From the NCBI GenBank assembly GCA_002360455.1, contig DEQQ01000105.1:1-25707 (forward strand): a stretch of 25,707 nt of DNA, given 5' to 3'. The position numbers were made by a program, and so were the translations under genes. This DNA comes from Saprospiraceae bacterium UBA3362. GTDB taxonomy: Bacteria > Bacteroidota > Bacteroidia > Chitinophagales > Saprospiraceae. Positions 17,247 to 25,554 of the stretch are shown here, piece after piece. The notes under the pieces are model-generated. The model ran no database searches, was not told where the DNA came from, and saw only the letters and a program-made list of their open reading frames with translations. Within the stretch, counting starts at the first letter, position 1, and the number at the start of each line of letters is the position of its first letter.

Positions 17247-18961
17247 GTTGTTCGATACAAAATAGAACCAAATGGAAAATTTTCTTTTCAATCATTGTAG
17301 CTTGGGCTTTTAGCATTTCTTGTGTTACAAAATCAAGATCGGATTCCTCATCGGAAAATTTAATCTATGAGAGGAACAAAGAAATTACCTCAGTATTGGA
17401 GTCTCCTTATCCTGTGATCCCATTGCGCCAAAGCAATGTTTCTGATGCAGAAAAAATTCAAACCATACTGATCAAAGATCCGCAGTTGGCCGATTTGTAT
17501 GTCCACAAATTTTCCGGAGGCAAGATGTTGAATGAAATATTTTCTATTTCGGAAGCCAGACCTTCAGATCTTCCGCAAGGAGTGAATGTTAAGTCGAAGG
17601 AGAATTATTATAGATTGGAAATGTACAATTATGCTCTCAATCTAAGTATCATTGCCATAGTTTCCAAAAGAGAACAAAAAGTAATTCATCTCACCACATA
17701 CAAAGAGACACAACCCGATGTGCCACCCCATTTGGTAGAATTGGCAAACTATATTGCGCGCCACGATACATCGGTGATTCATGCCTATGGAGAAAATTAT
17801 GAAGATGTGCAGCCTTTAATGCCGGGAACAAAAACAGCATTAAACAGAACCAAATGTCAGCGTTCTAAACATCTCTGTGTTGCACCTACCTTTGTCAAGA
17901 ATGATAAAGCATTGTGGGCGATCGTCGATCTTACCGATCTTAAAGTAGCAGGAATACGATGGACACAGGTAGGAGAAACAGGAATGGCCGTCACCCAGAG
18001 AACAGCTCAAAACTCTAAAGTGATGGACTGCTATTGTGATATTTACAATTCTTATGAAAAAGACGGTTGGAATTTTAAGTACACTATGACAAGATCAGAC
18101 GGTTTGCAAATTTTTGATATCGCCTATCAAGGTAATAAAATCTTCAATCAAGTGAAGCTTGTAGATTGGCATGTGAGTTATTCCAAAACGGATGGTTTTG
18201 GGTACAGTGATGCTATTGGATGTCCGGAATTTTCTACAGCGGCAGTATTAGCTGTTGAGCCTCCTTATTTTGAAGCCATCATTGAGAACAATGATACAAC
18301 TGGTTTTTTGGTCGGACAGCAATATTATAGTGAGGGTTGGCCTACTCCATGCAATTATAATTATCATCAGTATTATGAGTTTTATAAGGATGGAAGGTTT
18401 AGACCTGTGGCCGGAAGTATTGGGAGAGGATGTGGGAATAATGGAATGTATCGACCGGTTACAAGAATCAGTATTGCAGGAGAGCATAATTCAATTCAAG
18501 AATACAAAGATCAAAAATGGATTCCATGGAAACAGGAGCAATGGACACTGCAAACTGAACAGAAAAAATTTGATCGTGATAATGGATGGTTCAAAATATT
18601 GAATAAAAATGGAAAGGGATTGGTACTGGTTGCAAATACCGGACAGCTGAGAGATGGAGGAAGAGGAGATCATGCTTATGTTTACGCAACAAAACACCAT
18701 GCGAAAGTAGACGAAGGAGATACCGATTTGCCGACCATTGGCCCTTGCTGTAATTTGGATTACCAACAAGGCCCGGAGAAATTTATTAATAATGAATCCA
18801 TTGAGGATACAGAAGTAGTTTTATGGTACGTTGCCCAAGTTCAAAATGATGATACAAAAGGCAAAGAATATTGTTGGGCAGAGTCAGTTCTTAAAGACGG
18901 AGTTTTTAAACCATTAATTTATCCTTGTTATACAGGGCCTATGTTCAAACCAGTGCTGTAA
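17243..18961 (+). CDS. Copper-amine-oxidase-like lipoprotein, apparently lacking copper ligands (copy 2)
   Basis: The product has 572 aa from ATG 17243, which overlaps the stop of the di-heme gene as ATGA; TTG 17231 is a weaker start. Residues 14-27 (FFSIIVAWAFSISC) look like a lipoprotein signal, unlike copy 1. It aligns with copy 1 over nearly the whole length after about residue 110: RTKCQRSKHLCVAPTFV, ALWAIVDLTDLKVAG, SDGLQIFDIAYQG, KLVDWHVSYS, FGYSDAIGCP, PCNYNYHQYYEFYKDG, IGRGCG, EGDTDLP, CCNLDYQQGPEKFI, EVVLWYVAQ and EYCWAE. Tyr372 is at the topaquinone position. As in copy 1, the segment where His-x-His is expected reads YRPV, and no His follows the WY motif. Eleven Cys are shared by both copies. 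Probable function: a membrane-tethered version of the same cofactor-bearing or substrate-binding protein. Function unproven. Confidence 0.64.
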   Translation: MSCSIQNRTKWKIFFSIIVAWAFSISCVTKSRSDSSSENLIYERNKEITSVLESPYPVIPLRQSNVSDAEKIQTILIKDPQLADLYVHKFSGGKMLNEIFSISEARPSDLPQGVNVKSKENYYRLEMYNYALNLSIIAIVSKREQKVIHLTTYKETQPDVPPHLVELANYIARHDTSVIHAYGENYEDVQPLMPGTKTALNRTKCQRSKHLCVAPTFVKNDKALWAIVDLTDLKVAGIRWTQVGETGMAVTQRTAQNSKVMDCYCDIYNSYEKDGWNFKYTMTRSDGLQIFDIAYQGNKIFNQVKLVDWHVSYSKTDGFGYSDAIGCPEFSTAAVLAVEPPYFEAIIENNDTTGFLVGQQYYSEGWPTPCNYNYHQYYEFYKDGRFRPVAGSIGRGCGNNGMYRPVTRISIAGEHNSIQEYKDQKWIPWKQEQWTLQTEQKKFDRDNGWFKILNKNGKGLVLVANTGQLRDGGRGDHAYVYATKHHAKVDEGDTDLPTIGPCCNLDYQQGPEKFINNESIEDTEVVLWYVAQVQNDDTKGKEYCWAESVLKDGVFKPLIYPCYTGPMFKPVL

Positions 18962-18962
18962 A

Positions 18963-19871
18963 ATGAAAGAGAGATTTATCAGATTTGGGATATTGTTTTT
19001 TAGTTTGTTTTCCAATCATTTAGTTGCTCAATTGGATCAGTGTAAAGGCGTTCCGATTTATATGACAAAAATGGGATTTAACCCTGAGCAAAGTTATATT
19101 TCTACATCAGAAAGAAACGTCATGGGATTGGTCATTATGCAATCGGATCAACCCGGAAATCCAAGAGCTAAAATTATTAAAAGTGCACAAGCCCCAAGTT
19201 GGAAAAAATGGGGATATCTAGGGGCAATTACAACGGATGAACATGGCAATTCCTATATTCTTCCGGCTGCAAAAGTAAATATGCTTTACAACAAGGTAGA
19301 GTATCAGAATACCATTTACAAACTTGACGCAATGAGTGGAGAGTTGCAGCAATTTATTAGTTTGCCAATGGAGATAAAACCCGGAGCAAAGAACCCTTTT
19401 GGACTTTTGGGTAGCTTCTATGATTGCAGCAATCATTTACTCATAGTAAGCACTGTAGCCGGTAGTGATGAAAAAAAAGAAAGAGGAAAAGTTTATATTG
19501 TTGATCCAATAAAAAAAACATATAAAGTCATATTTGAAAATAAAGACTTTTATGGATTGGCTGTTCATGTGCATGAAGGAAAGAAATTTTTATTCTTATC
19601 TTCAGCCAGATCCGGTGACTTATACTCTGTTGAGGTTGACCAGATGAATCAACCAATAGGCAACTTAAAAAAGGAGTTTAGCATTAATGGAATTGGACTA
19701 AGGGGAGATGATCGCATCAGAAAAATTCGATTTACAGGTACGGGTCAAATGATTTTGAACACGGTGTTATTTTATTATAATTTGACCGCTCCCAGCGAGG
19801 AACAGGTAGGTCGATTTACTTATCAATGGAATAAAGAGAAGAAGACTTGGGAACTGCTTAAAGTAGAATAG
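18963..19871 (+). CDS. Secreted propeller-like partner protein (copy 2)
   Basis: The product has 302 aa with a signal peptide to about residue 22 (NHLVAQ). It starts 1 nt after the stop of the preceding gene. It is a paralogue of the product of 15127-16038. Shared landmarks are CKG near the mature start, YISTSERNVMGL (versus YLSTIEKYKIGL), APSWKKWGYLG, QNTIYKLDAMSGE, FGLLGSFYDC, VAGSDEKK..GKVY, DDRIRKIRF and a C-terminal W-K-Y-rich strand. The shared pattern of short beta strands suggests a propeller-like secreted protein with no visible catalytic motif. It is the last gene of the five-gene run. Family unrecognised; pairing with an amine-oxidase-like protein is conserved in both copies, which supports a joint complex. 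Confidence 0.62.
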   Translation: MKERFIRFGILFFSLFSNHLVAQLDQCKGVPIYMTKMGFNPEQSYISTSERNVMGLVIMQSDQPGNPRAKIIKSAQAPSWKKWGYLGAITTDEHGNSYILPAAKVNMLYNKVEYQNTIYKLDAMSGELQQFISLPMEIKPGAKNPFGLLGSFYDCSNHLLIVSTVAGSDEKKERGKVYIVDPIKKTYKVIFENKDFYGLAVHVHEGKKFLFLSSARSGDLYSVEVDQMNQPIGNLKKEFSINGIGLRGDDRIRKIRFTGTGQMILNTVLFYYNLTAPSEEQVGRFTYQWNKEKKTWELLKVE

Positions 19872-20471
19872 CCATTTGAAATTCGGCCGAACCCTATATT
19901 TAAAATAACATCGAATTTAGAATCTATTTAGTTATATATTGTTATAATATCTAATTTGATTATTTTCTAACGAACTTTACTCAGTTTTCATTCATAAAAA
20001 ATAACTATAAAGATCACCTGTGTAAGATCCTATTAAAGAAAATTTTTTCATATATAATTAAAATAAATTTATAATACATTATTAAACAGATAATAATTAT
20101 GAGTAAATACCGTTTGATCCCCTATTTTAAAATTTCGATTGGGGAGTTGTAATTTTTAGAGTTTGTATTTTTTTAGAGGTTATGTGTTTAATGTTGATTA
20201 TATATATCAGATTAATATAATATATAAGTAATATTTGAACACCTTTTACCTTCATTTTGTCACCTTTTTTTGGAAATGAGCTATTTTTTAGACTTACTTT
20301 GCATAAATATTTGATAATTAATAATTTAAAATTGTTAAATTTATTTAATATAAAGTTCGATATAGGGATTTAGATATTATGATAATTTGGTCTGTATTGG
20401 ATCGAGTTTCAAGCTAAATATTGTCTGATATTATAAATGTGTTAATTTAAAATTCATCTAAATTTTGGAAT
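19872..20471. other. Long AT-rich intergenic region with leader of the next gene
   Basis: These 600 bases contain no credible gene; a 17-codon frame at 20099 was rejected. A perfect 10-bp palindrome TTCGGCCGAA lies at 19883-19892 without a loop or T-run, so it is not a normal intrinsic terminator. A candidate promoter is at 20269-20301, giving the next gene a leader of about 165 nt. Confidence 0.45.
20269..20301 (+). promoter_or_regulatory. Candidate promoter of the SdrD_B-like protein gene
   Basis: TTTG (20269-20272), a 21-base spacer and TTACTTTG (20294-20301) fit the Bacteroidota pattern with one mismatch in the -7 element. The spacing equals that of the promoter at 13329-13361. Confidence 0.4.
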
Positions 20472-23297
20472 ATGATTCATTGTACCAGAAAACTAATATT
20501 CTGTTTATTTCTCGCAGGAATTTCCCAATTGAGTATATACGCTCAGATTTCAGGAACTGTATTTAGGGATTTCAATGCAAACGGAGTTCAAGATAATTCA
20601 ACATCTTTTAATGAACCCTTTGTCAGTGGGGTGACCGTTACAGCGTTCCCTGCAAGCGGATCAATTCAGACCGCAATTACTAATTCAAGTGGAGCATATT
20701 CCTTTTCCGGATTGACTTTGCCGGTGAGAATTGAATTTTCGGGTTATTTATCGGGAGATTACTCAGGGGTAAGCGGAACAGAAAATTATTCTTCAGTTCA
20801 ATTTTACAGTGCAATCAATGCAAATGCAAATTTTGGTATTAACTATCCAAATGATTATTGTCAAACAGATCCTGAGATCGTGACTCCGGTTTATTATAAT
20901 GGTAGAGAAAGTGGAACAGATGCCTTTTATTCTTTCCCATATTCTTCTTCCGGTCAGCCACCGAGCAATACAGTCTTGGCAGAATCACAAGAAACTGGAG
21001 CGACGTGGGGGGTAGCCTATGATCGAATAAATCAAAAAATTTATACTTCTGCATTTTTAAAACGACATGTGTCTATGATAGACAACAATGGAGACGGCAC
21101 AGAAGATGTCGGAGCTATTTATATCATGACACCATCAGGCAGTCCTTCCCTTTGGTTAGACTTTCAGACCTTGGCGGATGTTGGACAGTCTTTGATGCCA
21201 TCTATCACCGATAGAGGACTTCCTACTGATGTAACACAGCCATCATATGATGTTGAAGCCTATGATTTGGTAGGAAAAATAGGGATTGGAGATATTGATA
21301 TATCAGATGATTTTAAGACACTTTATGTAATGAATTTATATGATAAAAAATTATACACTATAGATATTGCAAGCAAAACGCTGATGGGGACAGGGATTTC
21401 AGTTCCCAATCCATGTTCAGGTGGAAGCGTGAGACCTTTTGCATTAAAGTTTCATAGAGGTAAAGTTTATATAGGAACTGTTTGTGATGCAGAAACATCA
21501 AAGTCTATTTCTGATTTAGAAGCCAACTTATATAGACTGGACGGAACAAGCTTTACTAATATTTTAAATATTCCATTAGATTATGTTAAAGGAATAGCCA
21601 GAACCGGCGGGAACCCCAACTCAGACAATTGGAATCCTTGGACAAGCAATTTTTTTACAAACTATTATTTTGAGGGGTATCCTCAGCCTATCTTTGCAGA
21701 TATTGAATTTGATATCAACGGAGATGTGCTTTGTATATTCGTGGATCGTTATGGGCACCAAATGGCAACGTTCAACTACAGCACCAACACATCATCAACA
21801 AATCTTTACACAGGGATAGCTTCCGGAGATATATTAAGAGCTTCTTTTTCCGGAGGGACTTATACCTTAGAAAGCAATGGATCTGTAGGAAGTTTGACAT
21901 CTTCAGGTGGAGTTGGGAATAATGAAGGCCCCGGAGGTGGGGAATTTTATTTTGATGAAAATTATATCGGGTATCATCGTGAAACAGTGGAAGGTGGAGC
22001 TGCATTGCTTCCGGGTACAGGTGAAGTTGCAGTTGCAGCATTCGACCCTTTTCAAATATATTCTGCCGGGATTTATTGGATGGACAACACTGATGGAAGT
22101 ACGGGCAGAAAGTACGAGGTAAATACTCAGCGAGAAGTGACCGGAAGTTTTGGTAAAACCAATGGGATAGGAGACTTAGAATTATTGTGTGATCCTGCAC
22201 CGATAGAAATAGGAAACAGAGTATGGAATGATGCAATTAGAAACGGAATCCAAGATCCGGGTGAGAGCCCTATCCAAGGAGTAACTGTACAGTTGGTCAA
22301 ATCGGGGACTGTCATTGCAACAGCCGTGACTGATGCAAGTGGAAATTATTACTTTACCAATGCAAGCGGAAGCAGTTCTACATCTAAAATTTATGGAATT
22401 TCCGGCTTGATATATAATATGGTATATACCGTAAGAATTCCTAACGCAACCGGTGGAAGTAAGCAAGCTGCATTAGGGGCAAACAGCCTGACAACGGCAA
22501 ATGTCGGAGGCTCAGGTCAACCTGATGTGAGAGACAGCGATGGTATTTTGGTGGGAAATAATGCTGAAGCAAGTGTATTGACCACAGATATTCCGGTGGT
22601 TGGAGCCAACAATCATACATTCGATTTTGGATTTGGAGCAGCCTGTACCATTAGCAGTGTTACTGCCACTCCGGGGACATGTGATCCTGCAACAAATCAA
22701 TATACACTGACAGGAACTATAACTTTCACTAACCCTCCAACTACAGATACTTTGAGAGTAAGTGTAAGTGGAGGAGGCAGCCAGGTGTTCACAGCACCCT
22801 TTACAAGTCCACAGAACTATTCCATAAGTGGATTGACGGCAGATGGAGCAAGTCATACAGTAACAGCAGTGTTTACCGCTGATCCATCATGTACCGCCAA
22901 TACTACTTATACAGCACCAAATCCATGTTCAGTAGTTTGTGGTGCATCTGTTGGACAGGTTACAACCCAGTGTAACAATAACGGGACTCCTGCTGTAAAT
23001 TTAGACGATTGGTTTTCGGTTACACTCACAGGAACAATCACCAATGGAAGCGGATTTTATATTGTAAAAATCGGCACTTATACAAGTGGTCTGATAGCAA
23101 GTGGAACATCAATTACAATATCTGGAAATGGCCTAGCAGGAAATCCAAACATGAAAGCGGATGGAACAAGCAGCTACTTGATAAGAATTGAAGATTCTAA
23201 CAATCCAAACTGTTTTACATCAACGACGGTAGGCCCGATTAACCCTTGCAGCTCATGTCCGGATCCAAACTGTTTGGGTGTAAGTGTGTCCAGATAA
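20472..23297 (+). CDS. SdrD_B-like modular surface protein
   Basis: The 941-aa product has a signal peptide (residues 1-24, ending IYAQ). Residues about 25-110 (ISGTVFRDFNANGVQD, then GVTVTAF, then SSGAYSFSGL) are an SdrD_B/prealbumin-like domain with D/N calcium-type residues. Residues about 135-570 form a large domain containing WGVAYDRINQKIYTSAFLKR and repeated strands with DG turns. A second SdrD_B-like domain begins at about 579 (IGNRVWNDAIRNGIQDPGE). Two further modules follow: one from Cys737 (CDPATNQYTLTG) and one from Cys834 (CNNNGTPAVNLDDWFSVTL). Both recur in the gene at 24011. The chain stops after CSSCPDPNC with no T9SS type A or B domain visible, which is odd for a modular adhesin and may mean loss of the 3' end. 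Likely exported adhesin or filament component. Confidence 0.78.
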   Translation: MIHCTRKLIFCLFLAGISQLSIYAQISGTVFRDFNANGVQDNSTSFNEPFVSGVTVTAFPASGSIQTAITNSSGAYSFSGLTLPVRIEFSGYLSGDYSGVSGTENYSSVQFYSAINANANFGINYPNDYCQTDPEIVTPVYYNGRESGTDAFYSFPYSSSGQPPSNTVLAESQETGATWGVAYDRINQKIYTSAFLKRHVSMIDNNGDGTEDVGAIYIMTPSGSPSLWLDFQTLADVGQSLMPSITDRGLPTDVTQPSYDVEAYDLVGKIGIGDIDISDDFKTLYVMNLYDKKLYTIDIASKTLMGTGISVPNPCSGGSVRPFALKFHRGKVYIGTVCDAETSKSISDLEANLYRLDGTSFTNILNIPLDYVKGIARTGGNPNSDNWNPWTSNFFTNYYFEGYPQPIFADIEFDINGDVLCIFVDRYGHQMATFNYSTNTSSTNLYTGIASGDILRASFSGGTYTLESNGSVGSLTSSGGVGNNEGPGGGEFYFDENYIGYHRETVEGGAALLPGTGEVAVAAFDPFQIYSAGIYWMDNTDGSTGRKYEVNTQREVTGSFGKTNGIGDLELLCDPAPIEIGNRVWNDAIRNGIQDPGESPIQGVTVQLVKSGTVIATAVTDASGNYYFTNASGSSSTSKIYGISGLIYNMVYTVRIPNATGGSKQAALGANSLTTANVGGSGQPDVRDSDGILVGNNAEASVLTTDIPVVGANNHTFDFGFGAACTISSVTATPGTCDPATNQYTLTGTITFTNPPTTDTLRVSVSGGGSQVFTAPFTSPQNYSISGLTADGASHTVTAVFTADPSCTANTTYTAPNPCSVVCGASVGQVTTQCNNNGTPAVNLDDWFSVTLTGTITNGSGFYIVKIGTYTSGLIASGTSITISGNGLAGNPNMKADGTSSYLIRIEDSNNPNCFTSTTVGPINPCSSCPDPNCLGVSVSR
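22680..22892 (+). repeat. Module X, copy 1 (about 70 residues)
   Basis: Encodes CDPATNQYTLTG through GGGSQVFTAPF to SISGLTADG and a closing Cys. A diverged copy is at 24697-24903 in the next gene, with matching GGGSQ and SISGLIADG. Confidence 0.75.
22971..23213 (+). repeat. Module Y, copy 1 (81 residues)
   Basis: Encodes CNNNGT..DDWFSVTL, YIVKIGTYTS, ISGNGLAGNP and KADGTS, running from Cys to Cys in exactly 243 bases. The copy at 24982-25224 has the same length. Confidence 0.8.
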
Positions 23298-23397
23298 AGT
23301 TCATAAAATATAGATTTATAAAATTTAACGAGAAATTCAATAAGCCATTTTATGAGATGAATCATAATAAATCCTAAATAATCATAAGAAAATTTAT

Positions 23398-23437
23398 AAG
23401 AAAAGACCGACTCACCGTCGGTCTTTTCTTTTTTATT
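23398..23437 (+). terminator. Intrinsic terminator after the SdrD_B-like gene
   Basis: A perfect 14-bp stem (23398-23411 with 23417-23430) closes a 5-base loop TCACC. The downstream arm runs into a T-rich tail. The stem contains the GC-rich core GACCGAC/GTCGGTC. It sits about 100 bases after the stop at 23297 and could stop transcription from either side. Confidence 0.88.
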
Positions 23438-24010
23438 AAAAAAAATTATTTTATTTAGTTAGGACAATTAACAAAATAATATTTTAGGAAACCGGATTCC
23501 TGGAATAAGTATTAATATGAATCGACTAAAATTGGAAATTCTATCTACAAAAGCCATTTTTCCATTTCTTAACTAAAACTAAATATATTATGATTTTTAA
23601 TAATATGATTTATCTTTGCAGAGTATTGTAATTAATTTGAAACCTAAAAATGAAAAAGAATTTTTCATTTTCTATTATTTCTTTTTGACTTTTGTTCTTG
23701 GTTTTTCCGTAAAGCAAGTATTCACTAAGATTAAAAATTGTATTTATTATTATAGAGAAATAGTAATTCTATATATAATTGTTACACTCTTCCAGGCCTT
23801 TGATTTTACACAAAATCATTTGTTTCAGCCTAAACTAATACCATCTTTTTTATTTCGTAGATTAATCCATCCATGTCTTATGGCTTGTTGGCGTTGTGAA
23901 CTGCAGCATCGTATTTTCAAAAAAATTGATTTCTGCATTTCCACATTCTTTATTTTCATAAAGCAAACCCTGACTAAGATTCAAAGTAGTAAATACCAAA
24001 TAGACCATAT
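23438..24010. other. AT-rich intergenic region upstream of the second modular adhesin
   Basis: A frame of 148 codons (23616-24062) is open, but its composition (F, I, K, Y runs) looks like chance in AT-rich DNA, it begins at a TTG inside a likely promoter, and it overlaps the real gene start. I do not call it a gene. Otherwise only a -7 element is seen. Confidence 0.5.
23611..23618 (+). promoter_or_regulatory. Candidate -7 promoter element of the second modular adhesin gene
   Basis: TATCTTTG is an exact TAnnTTTG match, 14 bases after a T-rich run; no clear -33 TTTG is seen. The leader to ATG 24011 would be about 385 nt. Confidence 0.38.
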
Positions 24011-24403
24011 ATGTACAAATTTATTATTTCAAAAAACAAACCCCCAAAACTCTTTCACTTAGGCTTTCTCATTCTATTAAATTTTGTATTGAGTGAATTG
24101 AATGCTCAGACCTATTGCAAAATAAAATTCACTGCTAGAGATTGTCATGGAGATATCCGAACGGTAGAAAGAGATAGTTATTTGACTAAAACTACCTACG
24201 TATTCCATTCTCCTGCTAATGAACCTATTTGTATTGTGGACATTTTGGACACCTGCGGAACTTCCAGTCTGTACACAGCAGCTTGTATTGAAAAAACCAA
24301 ATTCTCTGGAGGATGGCTCACAGCAAGTACAGGACCGTTGCAGCCCTTTGTACGAAAAAATTATATCCAAAGGGTTTTTCCGCACTGGCAATGGCAAGAT
24401 TAA
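24011..24403 (+). CDS. Modular adhesin, 5' fragment before an apparent frameshift
   Basis: The ATG at 24011 begins a signal peptide (residues about 14-33, HLGFLILLNFVLSELNAQ) and a mature start TYCKIKFTARDCHGD. The reading is convincing to about GGWLTASTG (near 24333). After that the frame runs into 22 residues without likeness to the family and a stop at 24401-24403. From the same point the -1 frame carries on with good coding text (24313-25554), so this is best read as the first part of one longer gene. A single missing base near 24330 would join them. Either the gene is decaying or the assembly has an indel here. Confidence 0.6.
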   Translation: MYKFIISKNKPPKLFHLGFLILLNFVLSELNAQTYCKIKFTARDCHGDIRTVERDSYLTKTTYVFHSPANEPICIVDILDTCGTSSLYTAACIEKTKFSGGWLTASTGPLQPFVRKNYIQRVFPHWQWQD

Positions 24404-25554
24404 ATTGGATCATTTGCATGTATGACACTCCTGCTGAAAGTCATCTGACTGATGTAAAAGAAGCAGTTTGGTTTTTGACCCGAGATGCAAATCATTCAAG
24501 TCAAGGAACTCAAAACTACATTGTGAACGCTGCTATTGCTGCGGTTCCAGTTCCGGATGGAACAGAAAATTACCTTGTATTTTATGATGTGGATTCAACT
24601 CGATATAAAGATATTCAAGACATGGTAAGATGGGAATGTGGAAACAGCAAACTTGCTCTGTGTGATGTTCAACTTGACTCGCCAACACCTTCTGCCTGTA
24701 ATCCATTGAACAATGAATACACAATTACTGATACGATAATATTGACAAGTCCTCCTGTGGCCGGGACGCTCACAGTTTATGTTCCCGGTGGTGGATCTCA
24801 AACATTTAATCCTCCTTTTCCAAATAAGTTGGTTTATTCTATTTCCGGATTAATAGCAGATGGGCTGCCCCATAAGGTAATCGCCGGTTTTAATTCAGGT
24901 TGTATAGATAGTGCAAGCTACACTGCGCCTCTGCCATGCATATCAGGCTGTTTTGTGAACATTGGTCAAACAAGTACAGAGTGTAATAATAACGGTACAT
25001 CAGGAGATACAAGTGATGACTGGTTCTCACTCAATTTACAAGCTACAGTCAGCGGAGGAAGTGGAAATTATGTTGTAAAAATTGGAACTTATACAAGTCC
25101 ATCTACACTCAATGGAAGCATTCTTACAATAACTGGGAATGGCCTTTCCGGAAATCCATTGCTTAAGGCAGATGGAGTTAGTGTTTATACCGTTAGAATC
25201 GAAGATGCTGCCAATTCTTCGTGCAATAAAACAATTACAATAGGGCCAATAGTCAATTGCAATACCTGTGTAGATACAATTTATTCAATATGCAATAATG
25301 GAATAGATAGTCTTGTCTTAACTGCTGCATCAGGATTAACTAATATCATTTGGTATGACAGCACAAGCAATACACAGGTAGGGACAGGCATAAAATTAAT
25401 AGTGAAGTCAACAAGCATTGGATTATCCGATGGATACGAATCTTATTATTTATACTGCCACAGATGGCAATGGGTGTCCTGCCAATCTTTGTTGTCCGGT
25501 AAGGATAAGAACTCAGGCCTGTGCTTTTTGTTCTGCTTCAGTAAGTCAGATTGA
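24313..25554 (+). CDS. Modular adhesin, central fragment (thioester-like region plus X and Y modules)
   Basis: The true coding part runs from about 24333 to about 25434 in this frame; the ATG at 24313 is probably not a real start. The first part (MARLNWIICMYDTP, then DVKEAVWFLTRD, then NYIVNAAIAAVPVPDGTENY) resembles the helical region of thioester-type adhesion domains, though I do not see a certain Cys-Gln thioester pair. Module X (from CNPLNNEYTIT, with GGGSQ) and module Y (CNNNGTSGDTSDDWFS) follow. Next comes a new segment with CNNGIDSLVLTAASGLTN and IIWYDSTSN. After LIVKSTSIGLSDG the frame goes astray (YESYYLYCHRW) and stops at 25552-25554, while the +1 frame continues as TNLIIYTATDGNGC. 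One extra base near 25434 would explain this. Confidence 0.62.
   Translation: MAHSKYRTVAALCTKKLYPKGFSALAMARLNWIICMYDTPAESHLTDVKEAVWFLTRDANHSSQGTQNYIVNAAIAAVPVPDGTENYLVFYDVDSTRYKDIQDMVRWECGNSKLALCDVQLDSPTPSACNPLNNEYTITDTIILTSPPVAGTLTVYVPGGGSQTFNPPFPNKLVYSISGLIADGLPHKVIAGFNSGCIDSASYTAPLPCISGCFVNIGQTSTECNNNGTSGDTSDDWFSLNLQATVSGGSGNYVVKIGTYTSPSTLNGSILTITGNGLSGNPLLKADGVSVYTVRIEDAANSSCNKTITIGPIVNCNTCVDTIYSICNNGIDSLVLTAASGLTNIIWYDSTSNTQVGTGIKLIVKSTSIGLSDGYESYYLYCHRWQWVSCQSLLSGKDKNSGLCFLFCFSKSD
24697..24903 (+). repeat. Module X, copy 2 (69 residues)
   Basis: Encodes CNPLNNEYTITD through GGGSQTFNPPF to SISGLIADG and a closing Cys. It matches the copy at 22680-22892 with a length change of two codons. 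Confidence 0.75.
24982..25224 (+). repeat. Module Y, copy 2 (81 residues)
   Basis: Encodes CNNNGT..DDWFSLNL, YVVKIGTYTS, ITGNGLSGNP and KADGVS; 243 bases from Cys to Cys, the same as copy 1. Confidence 0.8.

Noticed and set aside
19883..19892. Perfect palindrome TTCGGCCGAA after the five-gene locus
   Set aside because: Without a loop or T-tail it is not a standard terminator; a single 10-bp palindrome is not enough to call an operator.
20099..20152. 17-codon frame in the long spacer
   Set aside because: Too short, with no homology or ribosome-binding signal; likely chance.
21772..22236. Long antisense frame within the SdrD_B-like gene
   Set aside because: It shadows a clear coding frame on the plus strand and has no domain or plausible start.
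23616..24062. Open frame of 148 codons with a hydrophobic start
   Set aside because: It begins at a TTG within a likely -7 element, is rich in F/I/K/Y as expected of chance AT-rich DNA, shows no domain, and overlaps the well-supported signal peptide at 24011.
24320..24340. Programmed -1 frameshifting in the adhesin gene
   Set aside because: No X-XXY-YYZ slippery site or downstream pseudoknot is evident, and a second opposite shift occurs 1.1 kb later, which fits indels better.
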